Assembly: GCA_008802785.1 (NCBI GenBank)
Contig: VUYT01000026.1
Span: 124,001-188,000 of the forward strand
Length of the DNA stretch: 64,000 nt
Reading direction: 5' to 3'
From: Symmetrospora coprosmae
Lineage: Eukaryota > Basidiomycota > Cystobasidiomycetes > Symmetrosporaceae
The translations under genes and the position numbers were made by a program. The notes under the pieces are model-generated. The model did no database searches. It was not told where the DNA came from and saw only the letters and a program-made list of their open reading frames with translations. Of this stretch, positions 22,972-34,033 are shown piece by piece. Each line of letters starts with the position of its first letter. Position 1 is the first letter of the stretch.

Positions 22972-23502
22972 AGTCTGCTGTCAGAGAAGCGTGCTGCACG
23001 GGATCCATCTAGGATTGTTCGTGGCTGAAGGAGTGTTGTCGATCCGGTCAACGGATGTCAGTCAGGTTGTGGAGGGAGATTGACGCGAGTCAGTATGGCA
23101 GCAGAGCAGAGCAGCGGCAGGTCAGTTCTCAGGCAGACAGTCCTTAGTGGTAGACGGGCGCATATGACCCTTTGATGCATTGTCCGAAGCTGTGCAGAGC
23201 AGAGCAGGGAGAGCCAGAGAGTCGACGCGTCACGAGCGGAGGTTGTGCCTGATCGAGATTTCGGGGTCAACCCGGCCAGGGGGAGACCTTTCGCCTCTCT
23301 CCTCCGCTCGGTTCAGGTACAGCAACCAAGCAACAGGAAGGGGAGACGCGTTCACGATGGGAGCGGGTCCGTGCGCAGGAGGAAGGAGAGGTGGTGCTGG
23401 AGGACAAGGAGGAGAAGGAGGAAGAGGGATGGGGTCGCGTCTCTCCCTTGTACTGCCAGTCGCATTCGCAAACATCGCCATCTACATCTCCGCACACTTG
23501 CC
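22972..23502. promoter_or_regulatory. Divergent promoter region with purine-rich tract
   Basis: This 530-bp interval lies between two outward-facing genes. It contains two short GCAGA repeat runs (near 23101 and 23194) and a purine-rich tract of GGAGGA-like units (about 23378-23432). No gene is supported. Confidence 0.4.
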
Positions 23503-26023
23503 ATGGCTGATATCCCAGCAGCAGTAGCATCAGCTGTGACGACTGCAGCGCTTGAGCATCTCACCAAGAAGCCTGATGAGGCTCGTCTACCCCTTCCCGC
23601 CGAGATCTCCCGTCTTGTACTTGAGCACCTCGAGCACGATCCCAACTTCCTCCCAGGCGAGCGGTCCGCCTTACGGAAGGCATGGCAGAGCGGTGCGACC
23701 TGGTCCGACCAGAGTACTGAGGAGCGACTGGGTATGATGCCGTCCGACTGGCTCGACAACGTCCTCGCTCAGGACGCCGCCAACATCGCCTCTACCCAAG
23801 CCATCTTTGAGGAGAAGGACAAGGGCAAGCACAAAGTTGCACATGACCGTCTCGCAGTGTCAGTGACGGATCGATGCGCTCTATCTCTGCCATTCCTGAC
23901 GCCTCTCTCGTTATTCCTCTCCTTCTCGCTGTCCCTCCTTCCCTTGCCCGCCGTCACCGTCTTTCCCCTCCTTTCCTCCCGATCTGCCGTTCTGCATCTA
24001 CTTGTCCCTAGCTACAAGCCATGGAAGCCATGGCTGCTCCTCCACATCATGAATTGGCCTACGCTGTCCAAGGATCCCGATAACCCGGACGCGGACCTCT
24101 GGGACCCCAAGAACCCGTCTCATTGCGCCTTCTACCTGAGAAAGGAAGGTCTAGATGCATCTGGCGTGAGGCGATAGCTGCTCATGCATGTCTCCGCTGA
24201 TAATACAAGCTGATTCCGAGCTCGATTTACCTAGAATTACGTTATGGACTTTACCAGCGTCCGATTCGACAACGATCTCACCGGCAAAGATCCACAGAGC
24301 GACTTGAGCAAAGAGCTGCTCGCTGCCTACGACAAGATCGTAGCCCACCGTCTCGTTGCCACGTTCGAGCTGGGCGGGACCGCGTGCATCCTGTCCAGTT
24401 GGAACAAGGACATTCCATATCAAGCTCGCTCGACACTTCGAGCTGTTACCCCTTCGTCTTCCCTCTGCCGCTCGACAACGATGCTACCTTTCCCACCGGA
24501 TTCCACTTCGCCCTCCCCGCCGGGAAGATGCAGCTAGCAAGTGCAGGCAAGCTGTTCATCAAGGACAGCCTCGGCTTCCTGAGTCGAGCTGCCTCCTTCA
24601 TTCAGCACGCTGCAAATGTGTGTTTCACCGGCCGTCTGACGTTTTCCTAGTTTGAAATCAGGGCTGATCTGGCCCGACAGGACGCCGCACTCAGTGTCAT
24701 CAAGGCTCCAAGCCCGGCCATTTTCGACTCGCATGCCGGACCTACCATTGTCTATCTCAGGTATGGACGTCTTGCCGGCTACGACGACTCGTGGTTCTGG
24801 CGGGCGACCAAGAAATTGGCAAAGAAAGAGCGCAAGGGCGATGGACCCTTGGTGAACGAGATCAGCATGCACCTCGCCGGCGGCAAGTTCCATCTCTGGC
24901 CGCGCTTGCAGGCCTACTTACGCAACAATGTCGAGGACGTCGATACCGTCTCGCTCCTCCTCAACGACAGGCTTCGCGAGTCACCCATCGCTCGCGCCGA
25001 CGCCTTGCTGGAGTACCGCCGCCTCATGTCGTACAAGAAGAACCGCCTCGCTTCATACGAGGATGGTTCAGTCGCTGAGGGAGATGGTCGTGCCCAGGCT
25101 TTCGCGAAAATGATGACCAGGCGAAAGTACTCGGACGCCAGCGGAAAGGAGACATGGGGCGACGGACACGCACAGCGCGAGGCCACCTTCCACACGCTCC
25201 GCAAGTACGAGACCTGCGATGGCACCATTGCAGAGAGGACGGGCAAGCAGCAGCAGATCGCCTCGAACGATGCATCGCCCAAGAAGGCACGCGTCATCGC
25301 CTATGCAGACGGCATCCAGAAGGAGGGCGACGGAAACGCCCAGAGGACAGTCACTAGGGAGCGTCTCCGCCCCTTCCGATTTCTGGACAACGTCATAGTC
25401 CAGATCAATGGCAGCCAGCGTTTCGCGGCCGTGAAGGCCATGAAAGATCTCCTCATCATGCTCATGGGAGACAAGCCCTTCCTCAGCCTCGAGTCGCTCA
25501 AGATCGATGGCCAGCTGCTCGAGCACGTATGCCTGTAAAGGGGATGGGTTCGGAACAGGATAAGCTCAAGAAGGGCGGAGAGCCCGGCTGGTTCACCAAC
25601 CCTGCAGGAGCCTACAAGCGCTGGTTCCCGGACTCGAATGAACCAGCGGATGTCGCTGCGCGAGCCGCCCTCGCCGCCGCAGGAACCGACCTTGTCGAGT
25701 ACGTCGAGGGCATCGTCGAGGAATACCAGGCGACGGTCGAGGGGGAGAAGAGGCACAACAGGATCCGCGCCAGAGCCCTGCACGGCATCAACAACCCCGC
25801 GCCCATCAAGTGCAAGTCCGAGTATCCTGTCAATCCAGGCCGAGGAAAGAAGGCGAAGGCCGTTGTCGTTGAGACAGAGGTAGACATCGTGGAGTCTTCG
25901 GTCGCTTCCGACACCTGCAGCTCTCCATCTTCTGCGAGAGTGCTACTCAGCCCGGCACCATCGTCACCAGCGGCATATAGGAGAGCAGGAGGTTCAGGGA
26001 TCGAGGTGTGGAGAACAGATTAG
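23503..26023 (+). CDS. Unrecognised multi-exon protein with internal repeats
   Basis: The start MADIPAAVASAVTTAALEHL at 23503 opens an exon that ends near 23858. Further coding blocks are YKPWKPWLLLHIMNWPTL (from about 24013), MDFTSVRFDNDLTGKDPQS (24246), FPTGFHFALPAGKMQLASAG (24500-24618), RADLARQDAALSVIKAPSPA (24660 on) and, after a possible 32-nt intron at 25531, KGGEPGWFTNPAGAYKRWFP to 26023. Four imperfect repeats of about 26-30 aa occur at 25040-25375, built on Y-x-D-G...E-G-D-G-x-A-Q. One frame change near 24430 is not explained by a good intron, so the model is incomplete or the gene is decaying. No domain is recognised. Confidence 0.5.
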
Positions 26024-26399
26024 GCCATCAGACGACACAGATACTGGCAGGCATCATTGCCTGGCATGAGTAGGCAGTAACAGTTTCAGGAGACGCCACG
26101 CTCCGCCGTTCGCAACTACAGCACGCAAGTTTGGGCAATCGCAGCTTGTACCATAGAACGGATGCCTGGCATGACACCTTTGTGCACGTCACGCTGCCTT
26201 GTTGACTCCATGCTTCGTCGTCCGTGTGCCATCGAGAGCTGCCCCTCCCGTCTTCGGCGCTGATCACGCTGCCCCTTCACGTCCGCTTGAAGAGTCTTCC
26301 CCTGAACTTTGCCGCTCACCTCTGCTCCCTCCACCCGGACCACAACAGTGTCACAGGACCAGCACATCCCCCTACCACACATACAAGTAGCTTCTCAAC
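26024..26399. other. Intergenic, promoter side of the eL21 gene
   Basis: The stretch lies upstream of the ribosomal protein start at 26400. It ends in a pyrimidine-rich leader. No gene is supported. Confidence 0.45.
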
Positions 26400-27334
26400 A
26401 TGCCTCACAGCTTCGGAAGTCTCATTTCCCTGCATTCTCGCTGTGTTGTCGACCCGCGCTAAGACTTTGCCGTTTCCTTCCCTTACCCCGTGCACCGACT
26501 TCTCCGGCGCCAACACGTCAAAATGCAACGCCAAACCGCCCAATGCATCCGGATACACGCCCTGTGTCTCATGCAACTTGTCGCATCGCTCCTGCTGCTG
26601 TTGCGGCTGCTCCACGCCCCATTCAACGCGCTCGATCACCTCGAAACCTCGGGACCTCGACACCCCGACGCCGACACCGCCAACCACCGCCAATGCTGCA
26701 ATGACCGCGTTGCCGTATACAGGGTCTCAGGGCGCGCACGCGCCACATGTTCAGCCGGAAGTTCAAGGACGCCGGCCGAACTCCCACCTCCATCTACTTG
26801 AAGCAGTTCAAGACGGGTGACATTGTCGACCTCGTCGCCAACGCTTCGCAGCACAAGGGTATGCCGCACAAGGTGGGTCAGCGCAGCGGGAGCCATAGAC
26901 GAGAGGGAGCAAGGGGCGAGCAAATGTGCTGAAGGCGCTGTTGTCGTGGTCCGCTCGCAGTACTACCAAGGCCGCACAGGTGTCGTGTACAACGTCACCC
27001 CGCGGGCCGTCGGCGTCCTGATCTACAAGGTCGTCGGCAACCGGTACATGGAGAAGCGAGTCAACATCCGCGTCGAGCACGTCCGGCACAGCAAGTGCCG
27101 ACAGGAGTTCATTGACCGCGTCAAGTCGAACGCCGAGAAGAAGAAGGCGGCAAAGGAGTCTGGAGAGAAGATCAACCTCAAGAGGCTGCCCGCGGCACCC
27201 CGGGAGGCAACCACCATCTCGCAGAGCAACATTGAGACGCTTGCTGCCATTGCCTACGACACTGTGCGTTCAGCGTGCTGTGTCGCATGTCTCGGACAAA
27301 GCTGATGACCATCTTCGCGCCGCAGTACATCTAA
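26400..27334 (+). CDS. RPL21: 60S ribosomal protein eL21
   Basis: The body of eL21 is clear: [44 protein letters not shown], then after an intron [53 protein letters not shown] and [21 protein letters not shown] last intron is followed by YI and a stop at 27332. The N-terminus MPHSFG at 26400 matches fungal eL21. However, the join from there to the exon starting near 26721 lacks a standard in-phase GT-AG pair, so exon 1 is provisional. A pyrimidine-rich first intron of about 300 nt is normal for ribosomal protein genes. Confidence 0.93.
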
Positions 27335-27887
27335 AAAGCTTCGGCTTTTCCGAGCGGCCGACGCTCGGTACGGCATCCCGGAGCACTACCCACAGGAGGC
27401 ACAGCAGGATGGTCAGGCGCAGGACAGGGGCCATGGACACGGACTGCGAGGCAAACTTCCCTCCTCCAGATTCTTCGACTGTATCTTCTCTCCATCCCGC
27501 CCGCCCGTTGTCTTTACGGCTTCGTATCTGCAATGGCCAACCCTGTCTGCCCGATGTTGGGCGGGCGACATTCATCTTTTGTTTGCGGACCCTGCGTTAT
27601 GACCGTCGCCCTGTGAAAGAGTCCTGACGCGCCAGCGACCATGTCCTTCCCGACACCCGCTTGTGAACGCTGCCCCAGAGAAAGCTGGGCAAGCTCTCGC
27701 GGTTGAGTTGGTTAATGGCCAGCCTGACTGCTGCTCCTCATCTTCCGACGGCAACGCCTTCATCCTGGCACAATATAGCTGTTTTAGTGTCGTACAGCAC
27801 AAGCCATTCCTCCTGTCTACATGATCTCCTCGACTCGATCAGTCGCAACGCGCAGTCACGAGTCTCCGTCTCAGCTCGTCTATACGC
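27335..27887. other. Convergent 3' region of RPL21 and COX6
   Basis: About 550 bp between two convergent genes. Short frames only; nothing supported. Confidence 0.45.
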
Positions 27888-28880
27888 TTATAGCGGGAGG
27901 CCGTACAGCTCTTCCTTGGTAGCAATGCCTGCAGGTTAAGCAACCGATTTGACAGAACAGCCAGGTGCGCGACTCAGCCGAGACACTAAAGCGATATGAC
28001 AGACGGACGGACGGAAGGCATGGCACGCACCCAGCTCCTTCCTGAGGTCGGCAAACTCGTCGAGGTACGCCTTGTACTGCGACTGGTTCTCGACCTTCTC
28101 CTTTACGCCTTCAAAGATGCGAACGGCGGTGGGGTAGTCGTTGAGCCTGCGGGCGGCCTTGAGGGCGGCCTCGACGATAGGGGTGCCGGGGACGAGATCG
28201 TACGCGAAGCAGTTGTTCAGGCCGCGCTGCAGCTCGAACGAGTCCTCAACGCTCTCAAAGAACTTTCTGCGGGCCGGCAGAAGGCGGTTTTGACAGGGGA
28301 GCAGGCGGGGCAGAGGAGGTCAGCAGGCCGAGTCGGAGATTGGGGGAAGCGGGTGCCCCTCTCGGGCCATTGGTGCCACTGAGGACCAGGGAGGGACCAC
28401 TCACGAGTATCGCTCAGTGAAGGCCTGCGTACGTGCAAACATCGACGGTCCAGCGAGCGTCGTGCGGTGAGGGCGAGTTGGGCGTTGCACGGGTCGCAGG
28501 TTAGACGATTGGGGCGGGAGGGTGCCAGTCAGACAGAATGCAAAGGTTCGGCGTACGGCGAGCAGAAAGGATGAGATGAGCATCAGTTCCTTGCTCCAGC
28601 ATCCCCGCTCGGCGCAGCTTCCCGTCCTGTCCTGCGAGCTCCTTCCTGCGCAGACGACTGACCTCGTAGGACTCCTCTTCGTGTGCCGAGGAGTACGAGC
28701 GGGCTGAGGACCAATGATATAGCATGTCAGTAGCAGTCGCATAAGCATGGCAGCCCCCGCGCACTGTCCCAGGGCGCACCCTGCTTTGGCGAGTTGAGAG
28801 CGGCGACACGGCCGAACCTGGCAGCAGCGTTGGCCTTTGCTGCGCGCGAGATTGCGCCAGTGAGGAAGAGAGCGCGGGAC
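27888..28880 (-). CDS. COX6: Cytochrome c oxidase subunit VI (COX6/Va family), mitochondrial
   Basis: A nuclear-encoded subunit of respiratory complex IV. The first exon encodes a mitochondrial presequence (MSRALFLTGAISRAAKANAA). Later exons give ARSYSSAHEEESYE, AFTERYS, then the family core RKFFESVEDSFELQRGLNNC, FAYDLVPGTPIVEAALKAAR, RLNDYPTAVRIFEGVKEKVE, QYKAYLDEFADLRKELG. The final exon ends IATKEELYGLPL, with the stop at 27888. The matching order to fungal Cox6 is complete. Four or more introns interrupt a short protein. The gene is divergent from the mitochondrial uL10m gene, so the two may share regulation. Confidence 0.93.
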
Positions 28881-29265
28881 ATGGCAGAAGTGTGCGTGAG
28901 GGGTGTGTCTCGATGGGGATGCGACTGCCTCTATAGCTATGCTGTATGTGCGTATCGAGGAGGAAGGGAGAAGAGGAGGATGCTGCCCGCTGCTCGCCCG
29001 CTCGCCTGCCTGCCATCCTGTCGCCGGTCGCCCGTCGCCCGTCTGCCCCCGAAGCAGGCTCCCTCAGCTCCTCTGCACGACGACGACGACGACGACGACG
29101 AGGATTCACAGGACGAGGTTGGAGGAACGTTCGTATTGCACAGACACGGTCCTTGGCAGGTGAGCAGCATCCGCTCCTCCGTGGGGCAGCATGACCAAGC
29201 CTCATCCTGCATTGCAGCTCCGCAGCCCCGGTCTCTGCCCAATTTCCAGTCCGTATATCTCAAGC
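28881..29265. promoter_or_regulatory. Divergent promoter between COX6 and MRPL11
   Basis: A 385-bp interval separates the two ATGs. Both products are mitochondrial, so joint control is plausible. It includes a (CGA)n run at about 29077-29102. Confidence 0.5.
29077..29102. repeat. (CGA)n trinucleotide microsatellite
   Basis: About eight tandem CGA units lie inside the COX6/MRPL11 divergent promoter. They are directly visible in the sequence. Confidence 0.9.
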
Positions 29266-30327
29266 ATGTCGTCGGCTACACCAACTTCACGAGCTCTGGC
29301 AAGGAGCACTGCCGCGTCCAGTCGACGTAGTCATCGCGCAGTGACCCTATCCTCCGTACCGAGCTCGCTGCTGCCGACCCGGTCAAGCGCGACGACGATC
29401 TGCCGACACGCTACCACTCTCTCGACCGTTCCCGACCATAGCGGCAGCGGCAGCAAGGGCAAAGGGCGTGCCTCGGATCAGGCGTTGGGCGACACTGCAC
29501 CTGCGGTCAACAAGCCACGCGGAGGCCGCGCCAAGCCGTCCGAGCGAGAGCTTCCCCTGCGCAAGCAGTTCCTCCTCGAACAGTACAAGCACCTCTTTTC
29601 GACCTCGCCCGTGCTCGTCTTCCTCAAGCCGGGCGACTTCACCGTCGCCGAGCTGACCAAGCTGCGCGTGGATCTGGCGACTCTGCCAGGGCTGGGGTCC
29701 AGCTCCAGCTCCGGCTCCCCCTCTGCGGACGACATCAACGACAGCAGCGACAGCCGGCCGCGGTACATGCACCTGCGCGCAGGCCTCCTCCCGCCCGCCT
29801 TTGCGGCGCTCCCGCACCTGCCGAGCAAGACGGTGCTGCAGCAGCTCGAGGCCAACAAGGGCGCCATCGCCGTGCTCACGATGGACCGCCTCGACCCGCC
29901 CATCCTGAAGGCGGCGCTCGCGGCCGTGCAGAAGCTGTCGGCTTCGCCCAACCTGCGCAAGATCCAGGCAGCGGCGAGCGCGGGCGCAAAGGGCAAGGCG
30001 GCGGGCAAGCCTGCTGGTGCTCCAGCTGCAAAGGCGGGCGCTGCGACGGCGGCGGGGTTGAAGCAGGAGGAGCGGCTGCGCGTCCTCTCTGCCCTTATCG
30101 ACGGGAAAGACGTGCCGACCAAGGCAGGGGTTGCAGAGGTCGCGGCGCTACCTGGCCTGCAGGACATCCTGGCGCAGCTTGTCTCGCTCATGCAGACGCC
30201 TGCGCGACAGCTTATTGGTCTCACGGCTCAGGCGGGAGGACAAGATCTGGTGCGGGCGCTCGAGGGATTCAGGGTGGGGCTCGAGGCAAAGGAGGGAGAA
30301 GGGAAGGAGGGGACGGTGAGCCCGTAG
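29266..30327 (+). CDS. MRPL11: Mitochondrial large-subunit ribosomal protein uL10m
   Basis: Single exon, 353 aa. The first 60 residues form a Ser/Arg-rich mitochondrial targeting sequence (MSSATPTSRALARSTAASSR). The L10 fold follows: LPLRKQFLLEQYKHLFSTSP, VLVFLKPGDFTVAELTKLRV, YMHLRAGLLPPAF and GAIAVLTMDRLDPPILKAAL. The C-terminal half has an Ala/Gly/Lys-rich linker (GAKGKAAGKPAGAPAAKAGA) and a conserved helical end (QDILAQLVSLMQTPARQLIG). The longer open frame begins upstream, but the Met at 29266 gives the best presequence. This protein anchors the stalk base of the mitochondrial 54S subunit. Confidence 0.85.
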   Translation: MSSATPTSRALARSTAASSRRSHRAVTLSSVPSSLLPTRSSATTICRHATTLSTVPDHSGSGSKGKGRASDQALGDTAPAVNKPRGGRAKPSERELPLRKQFLLEQYKHLFSTSPVLVFLKPGDFTVAELTKLRVDLATLPGLGSSSSSGSPSADDINDSSDSRPRYMHLRAGLLPPAFAALPHLPSKTVLQQLEANKGAIAVLTMDRLDPPILKAALAAVQKLSASPNLRKIQAAASAGAKGKAAGKPAGAPAAKAGAATAAGLKQEERLRVLSALIDGKDVPTKAGVAEVAALPGLQDILAQLVSLMQTPARQLIGLTAQAGGQDLVRALEGFRVGLEAKEGEGKEGTVSP

Positions 30328-30759
30328 TGGCTGTTGGGCGTAACGCATGAAATGAGACCGTCCTTCCCTTGCAAGCGCGATTCGTCTCTCTGTAGCATCG
30401 CGTGCAGTGCAGTGCACTCAGGCGCAGGCATGACAGCCCGTCCCCCGTGCTGTAATGAGCTGTGATGATGCGCCTGAATAATATCGTGCATGACCGACGT
30501 CACGGGCAATTATGTACTGTCTCTTGCCTTCCTTGCTCCTGTGCCTGCTTCTGCTTCTTTCCCTCGGCGTCGGCGCCGACTTCTTCTGTGCCGAGGCCGA
30601 CTGATGAATTGCCGCAGGGAGGGTGGGGTGGGACGAGAGGACGAGTGCGGGAGGCAGAGTGGCGAACGATGGAGGGCGCAGAGTGGTTGCTCTTTGGCTT
30701 CTTGCACATCGAACGAGCGCATAGTGGACACCACACAAGCATACATATCTACACACATC
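30328..30759. promoter_or_regulatory. Intergenic, promoter of the single-pass membrane gene
   Basis: About 430 bp between tandem plus-strand genes. No domain-bearing frame is visible; it should contain the promoter of the next gene. Confidence 0.4.
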
Positions 30760-32007
30760 ATGCTCGACAAGAGACAGTACATCCAGCCAGACGGCAAAGG
30801 GAACGGCAACAGGGTGGGTCTCTGCCCCGTCATCACTGACGCCTGGGAGAAGGCGACGGGGACGCTGGAGTGAGTGAGCTAGATCGACGCTGACACCCTT
30901 TTTCGCTTTCGATGCGCATCTGCAGGCCATTGGAGCAGCAGTGTACTATGGCATCACTGTGCGTGTTCTCTTTACCTGTGCTGCTGTGCATCCGTCTTTC
31001 CTGGTCATGAGCAGGAGCAGGAGCTGCTGCTCGGTCCATGACGCTCTCGCTGGCTCGCTCGCCCTGACCGGCGCCCGATGCGATGGCTGCTCGCCCGCGC
31101 TAGGGCTGCAGGTCGCCGCAGATAAGGGCCGGACACGGCTGGACACATGATCAGGGAGACCGGAGCACAGCAGACAGATGCCAGATGTTCCTGGGGAAGC
31201 GAGACTGACACCTCCGCCTCCTCCGGCTCCTACCCTTCCCTTCTCTGGTGGCGTTCTTCCCACCTCGCAGGCCGCCATCATTGTCGGAATTGCAGTCTCG
31301 GTCATCGTGGGCAAGATCCTCTACAGGCGGAAGCAGCGTCGCGCGTACAATGCGCGCATAGACGTCGAGCGACAGGAGCAGGTGCGTCACCGACTCTTCC
31401 GGGTTGTCCGGTCCTGCCCGGAGGTCAGCCTGCTTACCGCCCAGCGCTGACACCGGGTCTGCCAATGCGTCTCTCTTCTTACCAGGCCCGACGCGGCGAA
31501 GCAGCTGGCCTGCCCACGTATCTCGACCACGGTCGCACCGTCTCAGTGCCCATGCCCACGCTGCCGCAGGCCGCGTACGACCCAGAAGCTGCAGCGTACC
31601 ACGCGCGCATCGACGGGCAGCAGCACGGCAGCTGGGCGAACGCCCCGCACGATCCTTCGCTGCCAAGCTACGATCTGGCACCGCCAAAGTACGATTTTAC
31701 GCAGGACAGTGCAGCTGGAACCACCGCGACGACGACGACGACGACAGCGCCAGTCGTCACGACGCCGGGAGGAGGGATGGAGATGGCAGAGACGGGGCGA
31801 AGCGCGCCTGTCCTCACGACACCCCTGCCCAGCCCCGCAGCGCCACTAGCAGCATCGGACAACGCACCATCCATGTTTCCAGTGTCATCCCCAGCAACCG
31901 CACCAACATCGCCGGGCGAGATGCATGACGTGAGCTTGGCGGATCGCCCTAGCCTCACCCCCCGCGTCTCTGCGAATGCAACGACAGGCACGATCTTGCG
32001 GCAATGA
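30760..32007 (+). CDS. Single-pass membrane protein with proline/tyrosine-rich cytosolic tail
   Basis: Four exons (30760-30813, 30926-30958, 31271-31381, 31486-32007) join in phase 0 at each of the three junctions. Exons 1-3 read MLDKRQYIQPDGKGNGNR, AIGAAVYYGIT, then AAIIVGIAVSVIVGKILYRR. The last is a clear transmembrane helix followed by a basic stop-transfer (RRKQRR). The tail holds GLPTYLDHG, SLPSYDLAPPKYDF, a Thr run and many Pro/Ser residues; PSY and PKY segments resemble PY-type adaptor sites. A later Met (31178) would give a shorter product but ignores the strong acceptor at 31270. No named family is recognised. Confidence 0.75.
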
Positions 32008-32335
32008 GAGCCGACATGGAAGCGAACAGAGAGAATAGTGGTCTGTATCCATATCCGTCTTTCTTCCCGTCTATCTGCACACCCTCTGGGCTGCTTCTCA
32101 TCGTACATGTAGATAGGGTTTTAAAGGGTTACGTGCAATTCATGTAGCATCCTTCATCCGTTCCTCGAGGGCATGCAGACACGTCGCATCGGCAATCCTC
32201 TCCTCAAGCACATGCGCCTGATCAGAAGCTGCACTCGAGCAACATCTTGTTTGCAGTGCAGGCCACACCATGTACATCAAGCTGTTTCTTCGAACGAGCG
32301 GCTTGTTTTTGCCTCTCGCACGCTCAATCTACTCT
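32008..32335. other. Convergent 3' region
   Basis: About 330 bp between the membrane gene and PEX14, which converge. Nothing further supported. Confidence 0.45.
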
Positions 32336-34033
32336 CTACGCAGTAATCTCGCTCGAATCCACGATCTCCCCACTTTCCGCAAGGTCCGCCCCGCTTCCCT
32401 GTTCCTGTACCGACGTTGCTTCCGGCGATGTCGATTTCTGTACCGTCGCGCTCGGACCTCCTTTCACTGCATCACCGTCTTCTGCCGAGGCTGCTACGGG
32501 CATCGGAGCTGGAACCGCTGCCCGGGCCTGTGCCGCCTGCTGCTGCTGCTGCTGCCACGCTGGGATCCCCGGCGGCCGATTCGCGATGGCTGCAAAGTTG
32601 GGTGACTGTCTTCCGCTAGCGTACGGCGAGCCTGCACCCGGCACTGAGGTTGATGCTGATGCTGAGGCGCCGCCCGCGAGGCCGAAGCGGCCACCTGCGG
32701 CGTACGGCGAGGTGTAGCCTGTGTAAGGGGTAGGTGCGCCTACTTGTGGAGCTGACTGCGATGGGGACGAAGAAGAGACGAAAGGCGCTGCGGTCGGGTT
32801 CGTGCCGGAGCCAGAGGCAGAGGCAGAGCTGGACGAGGGCGCTGGTGCGCCTGATGCGCCTGATGCGGTGGCTGACGTGGCTGCAGGCGCAGGTGCAGAA
32901 GCGGAGGCGGCCTCGGCACGCCGGGCGAGGAGCGACTTGAGCGACTTGACTTCGTCCTGGATGGCGCTGAGCGAGGTCGACTGGGCGTCCTTGTGCTTCT
33001 CGAACATCTGGTGGAATTAGGGCATGGGCAGAGTAGCATGAAACATAAGACAGCCTCAGCTTGCTGTTCGATACCGCACTGCACTGGACTGAGCACTGAG
33101 AACCAAGCAGAGCAGAGCAGAGCAGAGCAGAGCAGAGCGGACCCACCCGCTCCATGAGACCCTTTATCGCGTCCATCTCTGTCTTTATCTCGCCAATCTG
33201 GCGGTCGCGCTCCTCCTCGCGCTCGCCGAGCTTCTTTACGGCACTATCGACCGCTCTTGTGCTCTCGCGCACGCTCTCCTCCTGCGACTGCAGCGTCTCG
33301 CGGATGGCCGACGTCTCGTCCTGCAGCGAGGCGAGGATCCCGCTCGCTTCGTCGTACTTTGCCTCGAGCGCGGCTTGGGCTTCGGCGAGCGCTGTCGCGG
33401 AGGGGGGCTGAAGGGCTGGGAACAGGTATTTCTGCCGGTCGTCGCAGTGCGGATTGAGGAGCGTGCGCGTGCGCGATTACGATGGCGAATGCGAACGCGA
33501 AGGGGGATCCGGCGGTTTCGCCGTGTCGAGGCAGTGTCACAATTCCAGATTGCGTCAGTCTTGTTCCAAGCAGCGCAACCTGCCTGGTCTGCTGCTGCGA
33601 GAACGCTACTAGACGGCCAGAAGCTCACCCTTGCTAACGAGTAGGCGACAGTTCCCACGCTGCCCGTGACGACGGCCATGATGAACCAGTCTCTCCAGTC
33701 TGGCCTTGCTGTCCGCCAGTCATTCGGACCTGCGCCGCCGGCTCCAGGATAGCGCGCCGGCTGCTGCTGCTGCTGCTGGCGCCATGACGGATTGTACTGA
33801 TGCTGCTGCTGCTGCTGCTGCTGCGAGACACTGCTACTGAAGGACGTTGTTGCAGGCGTTGCCGTGTCGTGGCTCGCGGCCAGACGCACGGCCGTGTCAA
33901 TATCGAGCTGCGACAGGCCCTTTGATTCTAGGAAGGCGACCTTCTTTGCGAATGGCGAGTCGGCCACGGACGGGTCGCGCAGGAAGGCAATGGCCGACTG
34001 CACGTTGGCAGACTGCGCTGATGCGCTGCTCAT
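32336..34033 (-). CDS. PEX14: Peroxin 14, peroxisomal docking protein
   Basis: Pex14 docks the import receptor Pex5 at the peroxisomal membrane. The N-terminal domain reads AIAFLRDPSVADSPFAKKVA, FLESKGLSQLDIDTAVRLAA, which is the Pex5-binding fold. A poly-Gln and Pro stretch, then a hydrophobic segment (DWFIMAVVTGSVGTVAYSLA) follow. The second exon has KYLFPALQPPSATALAEAQA and a coiled coil (AIRETLQSQEESVRESTRAV, EREEERDRQIGEIKTEMDAI). The third carries a Ser/Ala/Pro-rich tail. The intron at about 33010-33149 contains a pentanucleotide repeat. Met at 34033 is preferred; an in-frame Met at 34081 is possible. Confidence 0.93.
33106..33139. repeat. (GCAGA)n pentanucleotide microsatellite in a PEX14 intron
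   Basis: About six to seven tandem GCAGA units are visible on the plus strand within the second PEX14 intron. Confidence 0.9.

Noticed and set aside
31178-31381. Met at 31178 as the start of the single-pass membrane protein
   Set aside because: A strong pyrimidine tract and CAG acceptor at 31270, together with two upstream in-phase exons, give a better model starting at 30760.
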